Shown in pieces: positions 34,896 to 44,405 of a DNA stretch of 64,000 bases. How positions within the stretch are numbered: position 1 is the first letter of the stretch; each line of letters opens with the position of its first letter. The position numbers and the translations under genes were made by a program. The stretch lies in assembly GCF_000743575.1 (NCBI RefSeq), contig NZ_JQGC01000017.1, positions 62,001 through 126,000 on the forward strand, in the 5' to 3' direction. Source of the DNA: Devosia riboflavina. GTDB lineage: Bacteria; Pseudomonadota; Alphaproteobacteria; Rhizobiales; Devosiaceae. The notes beneath the pieces were generated by a model. That model was not told where the DNA came from and searched no databases. It saw only the letters and a program-made list of their open reading frames with translations.

Positions 34896-37295
34896 CTACT
34901 CCCTCGGCTCCGGCTTGACCACCGGCACGTCCGGCCCGGCCTCGTCGTCCTGCGGCCCCGGCGCTGGTTCTTCGGTCTCGGTTTCGGACGGCTCGGTGTT
35001 CTCGACCGTGTCGCCTGAGACATCCGTTTCCGGCGGCGGGAGGATTTCGACCGTTTCGGTCGCGGGCTCGGACGCCGTTTCCGAGGGCTTGGCCGGCAGG
35101 ACGATGATCTCGTCGATGGCAGGCGGCGCTTCGCCGATGGACGGGGTGTCCTCTGCCTCGGGCTCCGGGGTTTCGGCCGGCTCGAGCACGACCAGTTCAA
35201 CCGGTGGCGTCTCGTCTGCCGCGGCATCTGACTGATCGGCCGGTTCAAGCACGACAAGTTCGGCCGGTGGGACTTCGGCTGGCTCGGGTTCCGGGGCGGG
35301 CGGGGGCAGTTCGATGACGGCGGGGGCTTCGATGACTGCGATGGTTTCGGCGGGCTCTGGTTCCACCGGCGTTTCGACGGCGGCGGGCATGGGGATGATC
35401 GGCTCAGCGACCGCGACGATGGCAGCGGCCTGGGCCAGGATATTTTCGCTCGGCGGCAGGGGGCCGGCAGGTTCCGTCGATGCCGGTTGTGCCGGCAATT
35501 CATCGCGCAGCAGGCCCAAAATACCCTTGCCGATTTCGCGCTCGCCGCGAATGACAATGGTGGCGCCGAGGCCGCGGAGAAAGTCTTCCTCTTCCTCGGA
35601 ATAGGCGCGGGCAATGATGCTGATCTCGGGATTGAGCTTTCGGCCGCTCTCGCAGACCGTGCCGGCCTCGAAAGCATTGGAAATGGCGACGACGAGGTTT
35701 TTGGCCTGACCGAGATTGGCGAGCTTCAGCGTCGCCTGGCTTGCCGCATTGCCATAGATGACTTCCAGACCCGCGGCGCGCGCGGCGGCAACGTCGTGGT
35801 CGGAATCCTCGATCACCACGATGGAGCGGCAGGCGGCCTTGAGCCCATCGGCAACGATGCGCCCGACCTGGCCATAGCCGACCAGCACGGAATGACCCGC
35901 GACAGTGAGGGGTTCGACCACATCGTCATCCGGCCCCGGCGCACCGCGCTCGATGGCCGCTTCGCGCGGCATGTCGGTGGTTGCCGGCCCCATCGAGGCG
36001 GCGGAAAGCTCGCCGGGCTCGACCCGGGTTTCCGGTGTCGCAACAGCGACGCGGCCGCCGAAGCGGGCTTCGACGCGGGGGCGCAAAAATTCGAGAAGGA
36101 AGAAGACGATGGGGTTGAGGACGATGGAGATCAGCGCGCCGGCCAGGATCAGGTCCTGCCCCTCTTCGGGCATGATGGCGAGGCTGACGCCCATGCTGGC
36201 GAGGATGAAGGAAAATTCGCCGATCTGCGCCAGGCTCGCCGAAATAGTCAGCGCCGTGCCGGCCGGGCGGCGGAACAGCAGGACGATGGCAAAGGCGGCG
36301 AGGGACTTGCCGACGACGATGATGAAGACGGTCGCCAGCACCGGCAGCGGATCGGTGAGGATGATGGTCGGGTCGAAGAGCATGCCGACCGAGACGAAGA
36401 ACAGCACCGCAAAAGCGTCGCGCAGCGGCAGCGTTTCATTGGCGGCGCGATGGCTGAGTTCGCTTTCCGAAAGGATCATGCCGGCAAAGAACGCGCCGAG
36501 CGCCAGGGACACGCCGAAGAGTACGGCCGAACCCAGGGCGACGCCAAGCGCGATCGAGAGCACGGCGAGACGAAAAAGCTCGCGACTGCCGGTATGGGCG
36601 GTGAAGTGCAGCGCCCAGGGAATGACGCGGCGGCCGACGATCAGCATGAAGCCGACAAAGGCAGCGATTTTCACCAATGTGATTGCAAGCACGCCCCAGA
36701 TGCCGACATCGGCATTGAAGATGCGCTCGACGAAGGACACGAAGGGATCGTGGACGCCCGTATCGGTGCCGTTGAGCCCGGCAAAGGCCGGGATGAGAAC
36801 CAGCGCCAGCACCATGGTGAGGTCTTCGACGATGAGCCAGCCGACGGCGATGCGGCCGCGCTCGCTCTCGATGAGGCGGCGGTCCTGCAACGCCTTCAGG
36901 AGCACGACGGTGGAGGCGACCGAGAGGGCGAGGCCAAAGAGCAGCGAGCCGCCGAGATCCCAGCCGAGCAGGGTACCGAGACCCGCGCCGAGGGCCGTCG
37001 CCACCGCGATCTGGGCGATGGCACCGGGAATGGCGAGGGCGCGCACGCTCATCAGGTCTTTGAGCGAAAAGTGAAGACCGACGCCAAACATCAGGAGGAT
37101 GACGCCGAGCTCGGCCAATTCGGCACCGAGCGCCTGATCGGCGACGAAACCGGGCGTATAGGGGCCGGCCAACACGCCGGCAAAGAGATAGCCGACAAGA
37201 GGGGGCAGGCGCAGCTTATTGGCCAGCATCCCGAAAATATAGGCCAGCACCAAACCCGCGACGATCGTGGTGATCAGGGGGGTATCGTGGTGCAT
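34896..37295 (-). CDS. KefB/YbaL-type monovalent cation:proton antiporter with an RCK domain and long acidic tail
   Basis: 799 residues. CPA2 antiporter domain with about 12 TM helices (residues 5-410; FGVGLHFSLKDL, IALGVALGSAVLFGVSLALGAFFAGMILSES). An RCK/TrkA-N domain at about 445-580 has the nucleotide-binding VLVGYGQVGRIV and IVVIEDSDHDV. The last roughly 190 residues form a Pro/Glu-rich tail with two direct repeats of ELVVLEPA (PPAELVVLEPAD..., PPVELVVLEPAE...). The tail is far longer than in E. coli KefB/YbaL. Start ATG 37293-37295 with GGAGGACG upstream. Likely K+ or other cation efflux under stress. Upstream of, and probably co-transcribed with, the Rrf2 gene. Confidence 0.9.
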   Translation of the reverse strand: MHHDTPLITTIVAGLVLAYIFGMLANKLRLPPLVGYLFAGVLAGPYTPGFVADQALGAELAELGVILLMFGVGLHFSLKDLMSVRALAIPGAIAQIAVATALGAGLGTLLGWDLGGSLLFGLALSVASTVVLLKALQDRRLIESERGRIAVGWLIVEDLTMVLALVLIPAFAGLNGTDTGVHDPFVSFVERIFNADVGIWGVLAITLVKIAAFVGFMLIVGRRVIPWALHFTAHTGSRELFRLAVLSIALGVALGSAVLFGVSLALGAFFAGMILSESELSHRAANETLPLRDAFAVLFFVSVGMLFDPTIILTDPLPVLATVFIIVVGKSLAAFAIVLLFRRPAGTALTISASLAQIGEFSFILASMGVSLAIMPEEGQDLILAGALISIVLNPIVFFLLEFLRPRVEARFGGRVAVATPETRVEPGELSAASMGPATTDMPREAAIERGAPGPDDDVVEPLTVAGHSVLVGYGQVGRIVADGLKAACRSIVVIEDSDHDVAAARAAGLEVIYGNAASQATLKLANLGQAKNLVVAISNAFEAGTVCESGRKLNPEISIIARAYSEEEEDFLRGLGATIVIRGEREIGKGILGLLRDELPAQPASTEPAGPLPPSENILAQAAAIVAVAEPIIPMPAAVETPVEPEPAETIAVIEAPAVIELPPPAPEPEPAEVPPAELVVLEPADQSDAAADETPPVELVVLEPAETPEPEAEDTPSIGEAPPAIDEIIVLPAKPSETASEPATETVEILPPPETDVSGDTVENTEPSETETEEPAPGPQDDEAGPDVPVVKPEPRE

Positions 37296-37442
37296 CGGCC
37301 GTCCTCCGGGGCGAGAAACTCTAGTATGATGATGGGGTATCACCGTGTCAGGCGCAAGAAGCAAAGGCCTCGAAAGATCAATCCCTTGGCTCAGGCACGA
37401 CAGAAACTCTAGAGAGAGGGCAAACTTGGCTGAACTGTGACT

Positions 37443-38534
37443 TCAGCTCACGATGGTGATGCGCTCGGCGGCGCGGGTAATGCCGGTATAGAGCCAGCGC
37501 GCCCGCTCCTCGCGAAAGACGAAACTCTCGTCGAAAAGATAGACATTGTCCCACTGGCTGCCCTGCGCCTTGTGGACGGTGAGGCAATAGCCGAAGGTGA
37601 ACTCGTCGAACTGCCGCCGCTCGGCCCAGGCCATGCTTTCTTCTTCGCCGGCGAAGAAGGCCTTGTGCGTAAGCACCTTGGCTTCGCCCTTGCCCTCGTC
37701 ATCGGCGAGGAGCAGCGACCATTTTCCGTTGGTGCGACGCGTCGCATCGGTGACGATCCAGATCTGGCCGTTGAGGAGCTTTTTGCGCGGATTGTTGCGC
37801 AGGCATACCATGCGGTCGCCCACCACCGGCTCGTGGAAAGGCAGGCCCTTCAATTCGCGCAGGCGGTCATTATAGGTGAGGCGCGTCTTGTTGCGGCCGA
37901 CCAGCACCTGATCGGCTTCGAGCACGGCATCGCGATCGACCTGGTCGCGGCCGACGACGATGCTTTCCCCATAGCGGCCATGCTCCAGAAAGCCGCCTTC
38001 GCGCACGGCCATCGAAAGCTGGATGATGGGATTGTCAGCCGCCTGGCGATGAATTTCGGTGAGCATGATGTCGGGCTCTTCGGTGGTGAAGAAGCCCGCG
38101 CCCTGCACCGGCGGGAGCTGGAAAGGGTCGCCGAGCACGAGGATTTTCACCCCGAAAGAGAGGAGGTCGGCGCCCAATTGCTCGTCGACCATGGACACTT
38201 CGTCGATGACGATGAGATCGGCATCGGCCGCGGGGCTTTCGGGATCGAGCACGAAGCGCGGCTCGCCCTCTTTTTCCGAGACCAGGGTATAGATCAGCGA
38301 GTGAATGGTCTGCGCGCCCTTGCAGCCGCGTTTTCGCATGACGAGGGCGGCCTTGCCGGTAAAGGCGGCATATTTGACCGAACGAATGTCCTGCGCCAGA
38401 TGCACGGCGAGCGTCGACTTGCCGGTGCCGGCCCAGCCGAAGAGCCGAAAAACCTGCGGACCGTTCTCGTCCTTGAGCCATTTGGACACAGCGATGAGCG
38501 CCGCATCCTGCTGTGCGGACCAGACAGGCGCCAT
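37443..38534 (-). CDS. Dda/RecD-like superfamily 1 DNA helicase
   Basis: 363 residues. Walker A GWAGTGKSTL (about 33-42), Walker B LIVIDEVSMVD, motif III LGDPFQLPPV, motif IV region TEIHRQ, and C-terminal UvrD_C_2 motifs LTVHKAQGSQWDNVYLF and WLYTGITRAAE. A compact 5'-3' type helicase similar in size to phage T4 Dda (439 residues), usually annotated as an ATP-dependent RecD-like helicase. Its ATG overlaps the FAH gene stop in an ATGA, so it is translated from the aldo/keto reductase-FAH transcript despite no obvious functional link. Confidence 0.9.
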   Translation of the reverse strand: MAPVWSAQQDAALIAVSKWLKDENGPQVFRLFGWAGTGKSTLAVHLAQDIRSVKYAAFTGKAALVMRKRGCKGAQTIHSLIYTLVSEKEGEPRFVLDPESPAADADLIVIDEVSMVDEQLGADLLSFGVKILVLGDPFQLPPVQGAGFFTTEEPDIMLTEIHRQAADNPIIQLSMAVREGGFLEHGRYGESIVVGRDQVDRDAVLEADQVLVGRNKTRLTYNDRLRELKGLPFHEPVVGDRMVCLRNNPRKKLLNGQIWIVTDATRRTNGKWSLLLADDEGKGEAKVLTHKAFFAGEEESMAWAERRQFDEFTFGYCLTVHKAQGSQWDNVYLFDESFVFREERARWLYTGITRAAERITIVS

Positions 38535-39217
38535 CAGTCGATCACCGTGCGCACCGTGCCGACGCCTTCGATCCGGCCTTCGATGACGTCGCCCTTGACC
38601 ACGGCGCCGACGCCGGCCGGGGTGCCGGTCATGATGATGTCGCCAGCCTTAAGCGTCACGAACTGGCTGAGAAAAGCGATGGTTTCGGCAACGCTCCAGA
38701 TCTGGTCGCCAAGATCGCCGCTCTGGCGTTCGGTGCCATTGACGGAGAGCGTGATTTTTCCCGTCGCCGGATGACCGATGGCGCTGGCGGGTTCGATGGT
38801 GCCGATGGGGGCGGAATGGTCAAAACCCTTGGCCATTTCCCAGGGGCGGCCGGCCTTTTTGGCAATGGCCTGAAGATCGCGCCGGGTCATGTCGAGGCCG
38901 CAGGCATAGCCATAGACGTGGTCGAGCGCATCTTCGGGGGCTATATCACTGCCGTCCTTGCCGATGGCGACGACCAGTTCCACTTCGTGCTGAAAGTCGT
39001 CGGTCTTGGGCGGATAGGGGGTTGCAGCGCCGCCGACCACGACCGCATCGGCGGGCTTGGCAAAGAAGAAGGGCGGATCGCGCACGTCATTGCCCATTTC
39101 CCTAATGTGCTCGGCATAGTTGCGGCCGACGCAATAGACGCGCCGCACCGCATAGAGACCACCGCGGGCGATGGGGATGGACACCGGCGCATGCGGCTCG
39201 AACAGGAAATCAGCCAC
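38534..39217 (-). CDS. Fumarylacetoacetate hydrolase-family protein
   Basis: 227 residues. FAH fold with metal ligands in [12 protein letters not shown] (two glutamates) and [11 protein letters not shown] (aspartate). The short form acts as an acylpyruvate hydrolase, oxaloacetate decarboxylase or fumarylpyruvate hydrolase. [14 protein letters not shown] and [13 protein letters not shown] are family signatures. The GTG at 39215-39217 is preceded by AAGGAG at 8-base spacing and overlaps the 3' end of the aldo/keto reductase gene; an ATG six codons earlier has no ribosome-binding site. Substrate unknown. Confidence 0.9.
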   Translation of the reverse strand: MADFLFEPHAPVSIPIARGGLYAVRRVYCVGRNYAEHIREMGNDVRDPPFFFAKPADAVVVGGAATPYPPKTDDFQHEVELVVAIGKDGSDIAPEDALDHVYGYACGLDMTRRDLQAIAKKAGRPWEMAKGFDHSAPIGTIEPASAIGHPATGKITLSVNGTERQSGDLGDQIWSVAETIAFLSQFVTLKAGDIIMTGTPAGVGAVVKGDVIEGRIEGVGTVRTVID

Positions 39218-40271
39218 GCGAAAACTCCTTGGCATAGGGCCCGATGAGGTCGAGATCGACGGGGCTCAAGCGGTCCTGTGCGCTAAACGACTGGTGCCAA
39301 TAGGGGTAGAGCAGCGGCGGACGGCTGACGTCGTCGAGGCGCTGGCGTTCTTCGGCGCTTAGCACGAAACTTGCCGCGGCGATATTGTCGCGGAACTGCG
39401 CTTCGTTGCGCCCGCCGATGATGACCGAGGTAACGCCCGGCCGGCCGAGCAGCCAGGAGAGCGCCACCTGCGCGCCGGACACGCCCCGGGCCTCGGCAAT
39501 GGCCACGAGCGTATCGATGACCGAATAGAGCTTTTCCCAATCATAGACCGGCGGCTCGCGGAAACCGCCGACATGACGACCGGAATCCGGGCCACCGTCA
39601 CGGCGATATTTTCCGGACAGCAGCCCCCCGGCGAGGGGCGACCAGACCAAAATGCCAAGGCCCTGGTCCTGCGCGACCGGCACCAGCTCATATTCGGCAT
39701 CTCGGCTATGCAGCGAATAATGGATCTGCTGGGAGATGAAGCGGGAGCCATGACGTTTGTCGGCTGCCATCAACGCCTTCATCATGTGCCAGCCGGAATA
39801 ATTGGAACAGCCGATATAGCGCACATGGCCATGGCGCACGAGCGTATCGAGCGCTTCCATGGTCTCTTCGATGGGGGTTTTGCCGTCCCATTCATGCACC
39901 TGGTAGAGGTCGATCACATCGGTCTTGAGCCGTTTCAGGCTCGCCTTACACTGCTCGATGATGTGGTGGCGGGAAAGGCCGATCTCATTGGGCCCATCGC
40001 CCATCTTGAAGCGCACTTTCGTCGCGACCAGCGCCTTTTGCCGGCGGCCATTCTCTTTGAGAATGTCGCCCAGAATTTCCTCCGAGACGCCGGCATTGTA
40101 GACATTGGCCGTGTCATAGAGGTTGATGCCGGCATCGAGGCAAAGGTCGACCTGCCGCGCCGCATCAGTGGGACTGGTATTGCCGATCTTCTCGCTGCCG
40201 CCAAAGGTCATGGTTCCCATCGTGAGAACCGAGACTTTGAGACCCGAGCGTCCGAGATAGCGATACTCCAT
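39210..40271 (-). CDS. Aldo/keto reductase
   Basis: 353 residues from the ATG at 40269-40271 (AAAGGAGGA at proper spacing; an ATG two codons earlier is too close to it). Catalytic tetrad in this numbering: D53, Y58, K85 and H126. NADPH-binding C-terminal segment [15 protein letters not shown]. Resembles the YajO/Tas/general-stress AKR group. NADPH-dependent reduction of aldehydes or ketones; substrate unknown. First gene of the overlapping AKR-FAH-helicase group. Confidence 0.92.
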   Translation of the reverse strand: MEYRYLGRSGLKVSVLTMGTMTFGGSEKIGNTSPTDAARQVDLCLDAGINLYDTANVYNAGVSEEILGDILKENGRRQKALVATKVRFKMGDGPNEIGLSRHHIIEQCKASLKRLKTDVIDLYQVHEWDGKTPIEETMEALDTLVRHGHVRYIGCSNYSGWHMMKALMAADKRHGSRFISQQIHYSLHSRDAEYELVPVAQDQGLGILVWSPLAGGLLSGKYRRDGGPDSGRHVGGFREPPVYDWEKLYSVIDTLVAIAEARGVSGAQVALSWLLGRPGVTSVIIGGRNEAQFRDNIAAASFVLSAEERQRLDDVSRPPLLYPYWHQSFSAQDRLSPVDLDLIGPYAKEFSRG

Positions 40272-40599
40272 CGACATTCCTCCTTTGTTCCGGCGCTTCA
40301 GGGCTAAAGAATTGCGGGATTCGGGTCAATCGGTGAACGGCGATATTAGCGATATGGCGTGCTTTTGGGCTTGCCGGCGCTTCCCGGACCGCCCAGCACT
40401 TTGCTTTCCATCCACGATGTCATTCCCGCGAAAGCGGGAACCCCTGTTTTGAAACGGAGGTCCCCGCTTTCGCGGGGATGACACCGTGATAACCAAAAGA
40501 ACGGCGCTTGCTCCATGCAAGCGAGGGCGATCGGGAGGGGGTGTGCTCCAGGCTCGAACGCTGCTAATGCCACGGCACATATTTTAGAAAGCCCGTCAC
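40272..40599. other. Intergenic region with REP-like pair
   Basis: 328 bases without a supported gene, between the divergent aldo/keto reductase and EamA genes. Contains the REP-like pair at 40417-40483. No recognisable operator was found. Confidence 0.5.
40417..40483. repeat. Inverted pair of REP-like hairpins (GTCATTCCCGCGAAAGCGGG type)
   Basis: TTCCCGC-gaaa-GCGGGAA (40423-40440 part of GATGTCATTCCCGC) and TCCCCGC-tttc-GCGGGGA (40461-40478, followed by TGACA) face each other, 20 bases apart. This is a very common palindromic unit in proteobacteria, distinct in core from the CCTCGGG family elsewhere in the window. Confidence 0.88.
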
Positions 40600-41466
40600 T
40601 TGCGGTCGCCCTCCATTCTCGTTCCCGTCCTGCTCGTTACGCTGGGCATGGTTTTTACCCAGACCGGCGCCAGCTTTGCCAAGATGCTGTTTCCGCTGGT
40701 GGGCGCCAATGGCGCGACGGCGCTGCGCCTGACCCTGGCGGCCATTGTCCTCGTCCTTGTTTTCCGGCCCTGGCGCTACAGGCTTGACCGGGCGCAATGG
40801 CGGGCCGTGCTGCTCTATGGCGCGGTGATGGGGGCGATGAACCTCTTCTTCTATGCCGCGCTCGAACACATTCCCCTGGGGATCGCCGTGGCGCTCGAAT
40901 TTACCGGCCCGCTGGCCGTGGCGCTGTTCGGCGCGCGCAAGCCGCTCGATTTCGTCTGGATTGCCTTGGCGGTCTCAGGCTTTGCCACGCTGCTGCCCTG
41001 GACCGGCTTTGCCGGCGACATTTCTCCGCTCGGCATTGGCCTCGCGCTCTGTGCCGGGGCCTGCTGGGCCGGCTATATCATCTTTGGCCAGAAGGCCGGG
41101 ACCGGTGGCGGCGCCCATATCGCTGCGCTGGGTGTGGCGACGGCGGCGCTGATCGCCCTGCCCTTCGGCATTGCCAGCGCCGGACCGCTCTTGATCGATC
41201 CGGCCATCCTGCCGCTGGGGCTGGCGGTGGCGCTGCTCTCCAGCGCCATTCCCTATGCGCTCGACATGGTCGCCCTGCCCCATATTCCGGCGCGGCTCTT
41301 CGGCATTTTGATGAGCGGGCAACCGGCCCTTGCGGCGCTGTCAGGGCTCGTCATCCTTGGCGAAAAACTGACGCCGGGGCAGGTGGCGGGCATGGCGGCC
41401 ATCATCGTGGCCTCCATCGGCGCCACGGCGACCATTGCCCGGCCGGTGCGGGAACCCCAGCCCTAA
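40600..41466 (+). CDS. EamA/RhtA-like metabolite exporter
   Basis: 288 residues, ten predicted TM helices in two EamA repeats (5+5), second repeat from about residue 150 (GLALCAGACWAGYIIFGQKAG). Similar in layout to RhtA, which exports threonine/homoserine. LEFTGPLAVALF and GQPALAALSGLVILGE are typical. The only in-frame start is TTG at 40600 (a stop codon lies five codons upstream) with a weak GAAAG site; a later start cannot be excluded. Confidence 0.82.
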   Translation: MRSPSILVPVLLVTLGMVFTQTGASFAKMLFPLVGANGATALRLTLAAIVLVLVFRPWRYRLDRAQWRAVLLYGAVMGAMNLFFYAALEHIPLGIAVALEFTGPLAVALFGARKPLDFVWIALAVSGFATLLPWTGFAGDISPLGIGLALCAGACWAGYIIFGQKAGTGGGAHIAALGVATAALIALPFGIASAGPLLIDPAILPLGLAVALLSSAIPYALDMVALPHIPARLFGILMSGQPALAALSGLVILGEKLTPGQVAGMAAIIVASIGATATIARPVREPQP

Positions 41467-41525
41467 AGACTGGATTTTCGCGTCGCGATGGGCATAGTGC
41501 GTCCCTCGGGAGAGGAAGGTGCAAC

Positions 41526-41927
41526 ATGCTCTATGCCGTTTTGTGCTATAATGACGAGAAGGCCGTTTCCACCTGGACCAAGGAGGAAGACGACGCCTGC
41601 ATGATGAGGCTCGGCCGGGTGCAGGACGAATTGCGCAGCGAAGGCCGGCTCGGCCCGGTGGTGCGCCTGCAGAACACCACGGAAGCCAAGACCCTGCGCA
41701 AGGCCAATGGCGAACACGTGGTCTTTGACGGCCCCTTTGCCGAGACCAAGGAACAGTTTCTGGGCTTTTACGTCGCCGATGTCGATACGATCGACGAGGC
41801 GGTCGAATTTGCGAGGAAGCTGGCGATCGCCAATCCCGGCCTCGGCTCCTATGAAATCCGCCCGCTTCGCGTCTATCTGCCGAGCGCCCTGCCGAGCGAA
41901 GCCATGGTCACCGAACCGGCGGAATAA
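41526..41927 (+). CDS. YciI/DGPF-domain protein
   Basis: 133 residues. Ferredoxin-like YCII-related fold with VVFDGPFAETKEQFLGFYVADV, the DGPF signature. Such genes often sit near ECF sigma factors, but here it stands between an exporter and a Wzz gene. Function unknown (possible small-molecule lyase or hydrolase). ATG at 41526 has GGAAGG at 6-base spacing. Confidence 0.88.
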   Translation: MLYAVLCYNDEKAVSTWTKEEDDACMMRLGRVQDELRSEGRLGPVVRLQNTTEAKTLRKANGEHVVFDGPFAETKEQFLGFYVADVDTIDEAVEFARKLAIANPGLGSYEIRPLRVYLPSALPSEAMVTEPAE

Positions 41928-42022
41928 GCAGGTTCTCCTTAACCTCGTTGGGCAATAGGCCGCGCGAAAAGTCTGGTTCCGGCCTATATTTAGGCTCGGA
42001 TTTCCAGAGACCGCCGGGCCCC

Positions 42023-43477
42023 ATGTACCAATCCCTCAAACCAGACGCAGCAGCGCCGCAGCCCAGTGCTGTGCCGTTGCGCGCGGTCGAGGGTGCGCCG
42101 GCCGCCACGGCGCCGAAGCGGCCGGGGCCAAGCCCCTTGGCGGGCATTACCCCCTTCATGATCATCGGCTGGGTCAGGCGCTTCTGGATCGTCGTCGTCG
42201 TCCTGGCCGTGCTCGGCGCCCTTGCCGGCTATGCCGCGGGCACGCTGATCCCACCGCGCTATACCAGCTATTCCGACATCCTGCTCGACCCCAACGACCT
42301 GCAGCTTGTGGCCGACGATCTCTATACCCGCGTCGCCCAGGGCGAGGCGCAGTTGATCGATGTCGAAAGCAAGATGCGGATTCTCAGTTCCATCAGCGTG
42401 CTGGGCCGCGCCGTCGATCAGCTCGACCTGACCCAAGATCCCGAATTCGTCGATGCCGACAATGCCTCGGCATCGGCCGATGACAAGCGCATCGCCGCCG
42501 TCCGAACGCTGGGCGACCGCGTCCGCGTCAGCCGCGAGGAGCGCTCCTATGTGGTCACGACCTCGGTCTGGGCCAATACGCCGGAAAAATCGGCCGCGAT
42601 CACCGATGCCGTGGTCAATGCCTTCCTGATCGAACTGGCGGCGGTGGAATCCGATGGCGCGCGCAATGCCTCCGACGCGCTGAACCAGCGCCTCGCCGAA
42701 CTGCGCAATGATGCGGCCAAGGCCGAAGGCGCCGTGGTCGACTATCGCCGCGAACATGGCCTGCCGGCGACCGGCGATGGCCAGCTCAGCGCCCAGACGG
42801 CAGTGCAGATCAATACCCAGGTCGATACCGCCCGCGAAACCCTGATCGCCGCCGAAGCGCGCTATGCGTCGCTGACCTCCAGCACCGGTGGCAGTTCGCA
42901 GGAATCCGAGACTTTGGCGCAGTTGCGGACGGAATATGCGACGGCCAAGCAAAGGGCCGACGCCCTTGCCGCCACTCTTGGCCCCCGCCATCCGAGTCTC
43001 GCGACGGCCCGCGCCGAACAGGCAGCCTTGCAGGGCGAAGTCGACCAGGAAGTCGCCCGCATCGTCGAGGCGGCCCGGATCGACCTGCAACGGGCTCGCG
43101 ATGTCTTCGACCAGTTGAGCAATGCCGCCGGCACCCAGCTCGGCAGCGTCTTCTCGGACGAACAGGCCCAGCTCGAACTGCGCCAGCTCGAGCGCACCGC
43201 GACCTCGACCGTGGCTATTTATGAGGCCTATCTGACCCGCGCCCAGCAGGTTGCCGAACGCAGCCAGCTCAACACCAGCAAGGTGCGCGTCATTTCGCCG
43301 GCCATGGCGCCGATTGCGCGCAGCTATCCGCCACGCACGGCACTGCTCGCCGCAGGCGGGCTGGTCGGTGGCCTCCTGGCGGGGCTGGCGCTGGCAGCGG
43401 GCCTCGGCTTTCTCCAATATCTTTTTCTGACGACGCGGCCCCGGCCGACCGCACCGCCGCGCATGCGCGCCGCCTGA
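42023..43477 (+). CDS. Wzz/GumC-type polysaccharide chain-length determinant without kinase domain
   Basis: 484 residues. Pro/Ala-rich cytoplasmic N-terminus (about 1-45), TM1 at about 55-78, Wzz domain (ARYTSYSDILLDPND-like: PPRYTSYSDILLDPND), long periplasmic coiled coil (about 200-400, with TLGPRHPSLATARAEQAAL typical of GumC/ExoP), TM2 at about 430-455 preceded by the PxxP region (ISPAMAPIARSYPPR), and a short cytoplasmic end without Walker motifs. Controls polymer length at the inner membrane. The frame extends upstream to a TTG; the ATG at 42023 is more likely though its ribosome-binding site is weak. First gene of the polysaccharide region. Confidence 0.87.
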   Translation: MYQSLKPDAAAPQPSAVPLRAVEGAPAATAPKRPGPSPLAGITPFMIIGWVRRFWIVVVVLAVLGALAGYAAGTLIPPRYTSYSDILLDPNDLQLVADDLYTRVAQGEAQLIDVESKMRILSSISVLGRAVDQLDLTQDPEFVDADNASASADDKRIAAVRTLGDRVRVSREERSYVVTTSVWANTPEKSAAITDAVVNAFLIELAAVESDGARNASDALNQRLAELRNDAAKAEGAVVDYRREHGLPATGDGQLSAQTAVQINTQVDTARETLIAAEARYASLTSSTGGSSQESETLAQLRTEYATAKQRADALAATLGPRHPSLATARAEQAALQGEVDQEVARIVEAARIDLQRARDVFDQLSNAAGTQLGSVFSDEQAQLELRQLERTATSTVAIYEAYLTRAQQVAERSQLNTSKVRVISPAMAPIARSYPPRTALLAAGGLVGGLLAGLALAAGLGFLQYLFLTTRPRPTAPPRMRAA

Positions 43478-43503
43478 GGGTCAGAAGGCCGGTCGCGTAA
43501 AAC

Positions 43504-44295
43504 CTATTTCGAATGAAAAATGATCTGCCAGAGGGCGGCAGGATTGGTCTTGAGATAGCGGCCGAGGAGGCGCCGCGGCTCGATCATGGTGCGATAGACC
43601 CATTCGAGCCCGGCATTCTGCATCCATTGCGGCGCGCGGCTATTCTTGCCGGAGAGAAAATCGAAGAGCCCGCCCGAGGTCTTGATGACCCCGACACCGC
43701 GCAGATTTTCGAGATTGCGTGAAACGAATTCCTGTTCGCGCGGCACACCGAGCCCGATCCACAGGATGTCGGGCTGACTGGCGACGATCTCGGCAACGAT
43801 GCCGGCTTCGTCCTCGGGCTTATAATAGCCATCGCGGGCGCCGGCAAAGATCAGGTTCGGATATTGCGCGCGCATATTGGCGACGGCGCGGCGATTGCCC
43901 TCGGGCGTGGCCCCGAAGAAATAGAAACGCAGGCCGGCCTTTTGCGCGAGGCGCGCCACGGCATGCACGAGATCGGTCGTCGCCACACGCTCGCTGAGTT
44001 CTTCGCTCGCCACATAGCCCGAAAGCCGCACCATGGGCATGCCATCGGCATGGATCTGGTCGGCCTCAGTGAGAAGCTGCTTGAAATCGGGATCTTCTGC
44101 GGCGAGTGCAATGACCTGGCCATTGGCGGAGGTCGAATAGAAGGGCAGCGCGTTTTGTCCGCGGGCCCGCAAGGCGGTGCGCACCAGCATGCGGGCGGAT
44201 TCTTCCATGCCCAGAACCGAAATCGGCAGGCCGCCGATATTGGTGCTCGGCTCGATTTGCGTGCCGCTTATGTCGCTGTGGTCAACCGGCCGCAT
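43504..44295 (-). CDS. WecG/TagA/CpsF-family glycosyltransferase (GT26)
   Basis: 263 residues. Membrane-associated enzyme adding the second sugar to an undecaprenyl-diphosphate-linked glycan. Conserved STSANGQVIALAAEDPDFKQLL (substrate-binding Asn), IHADGMPMV (putative catalytic Asp), ARDGYY, ILWIGLGVPREQEF and a basic C-terminal segment (WVYRTMIEPRRLLGRYLK) thought to dock on the membrane. ATG 44293-44295 with AGGA eight bases upstream; upstream in-frame codons are not supported. It converges with the Wzz gene and lies 110 bases after the GT4-like gene. Confidence 0.92.
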   Translation of the reverse strand: MRPVDHSDISGTQIEPSTNIGGLPISVLGMEESARMLVRTALRARGQNALPFYSTSANGQVIALAAEDPDFKQLLTEADQIHADGMPMVRLSGYVASEELSERVATTDLVHAVARLAQKAGLRFYFFGATPEGNRRAVANMRAQYPNLIFAGARDGYYKPEDEAGIVAEIVASQPDILWIGLGVPREQEFVSRNLENLRGVGVIKTSGGLFDFLSGKNSRAPQWMQNAGLEWVYRTMIEPRRLLGRYLKTNPAALWQIIFHSK

Positions 44296-44405
44296 GGCCC
44301 ATCCTGAATCATCGTCCCCCGCAAAGACGCAGGGCCAAGCAAAAGCATTCGGGCAAAACATTTAATGGCGGGTTCAGCCGATGGATTGCATTGCAGGCAA
44401 AGCCA

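Noticed and set aside
34889..35677. N-terminal extension of the Rrf2 frame (Pro/Ser/Arg-rich, start at 35677)
   Set aside because: It is the out-of-frame reading of the antiporter's acidic tail; the regulator starts at 34888 with a proper ribosome-binding site.
35487..37412. 641-codon plus-strand open frame opposite the antiporter
   Set aside because: Antisense shadow of a clear CPA2 antiporter with TM helices and RCK domain.
40797..41525. In-frame upstream extension of the YciI-like gene through the EamA gene
   Set aside because: It is the wrong frame of the EamA transporter; the true start at 41526 has GGAAGG and begins the YciI fold.
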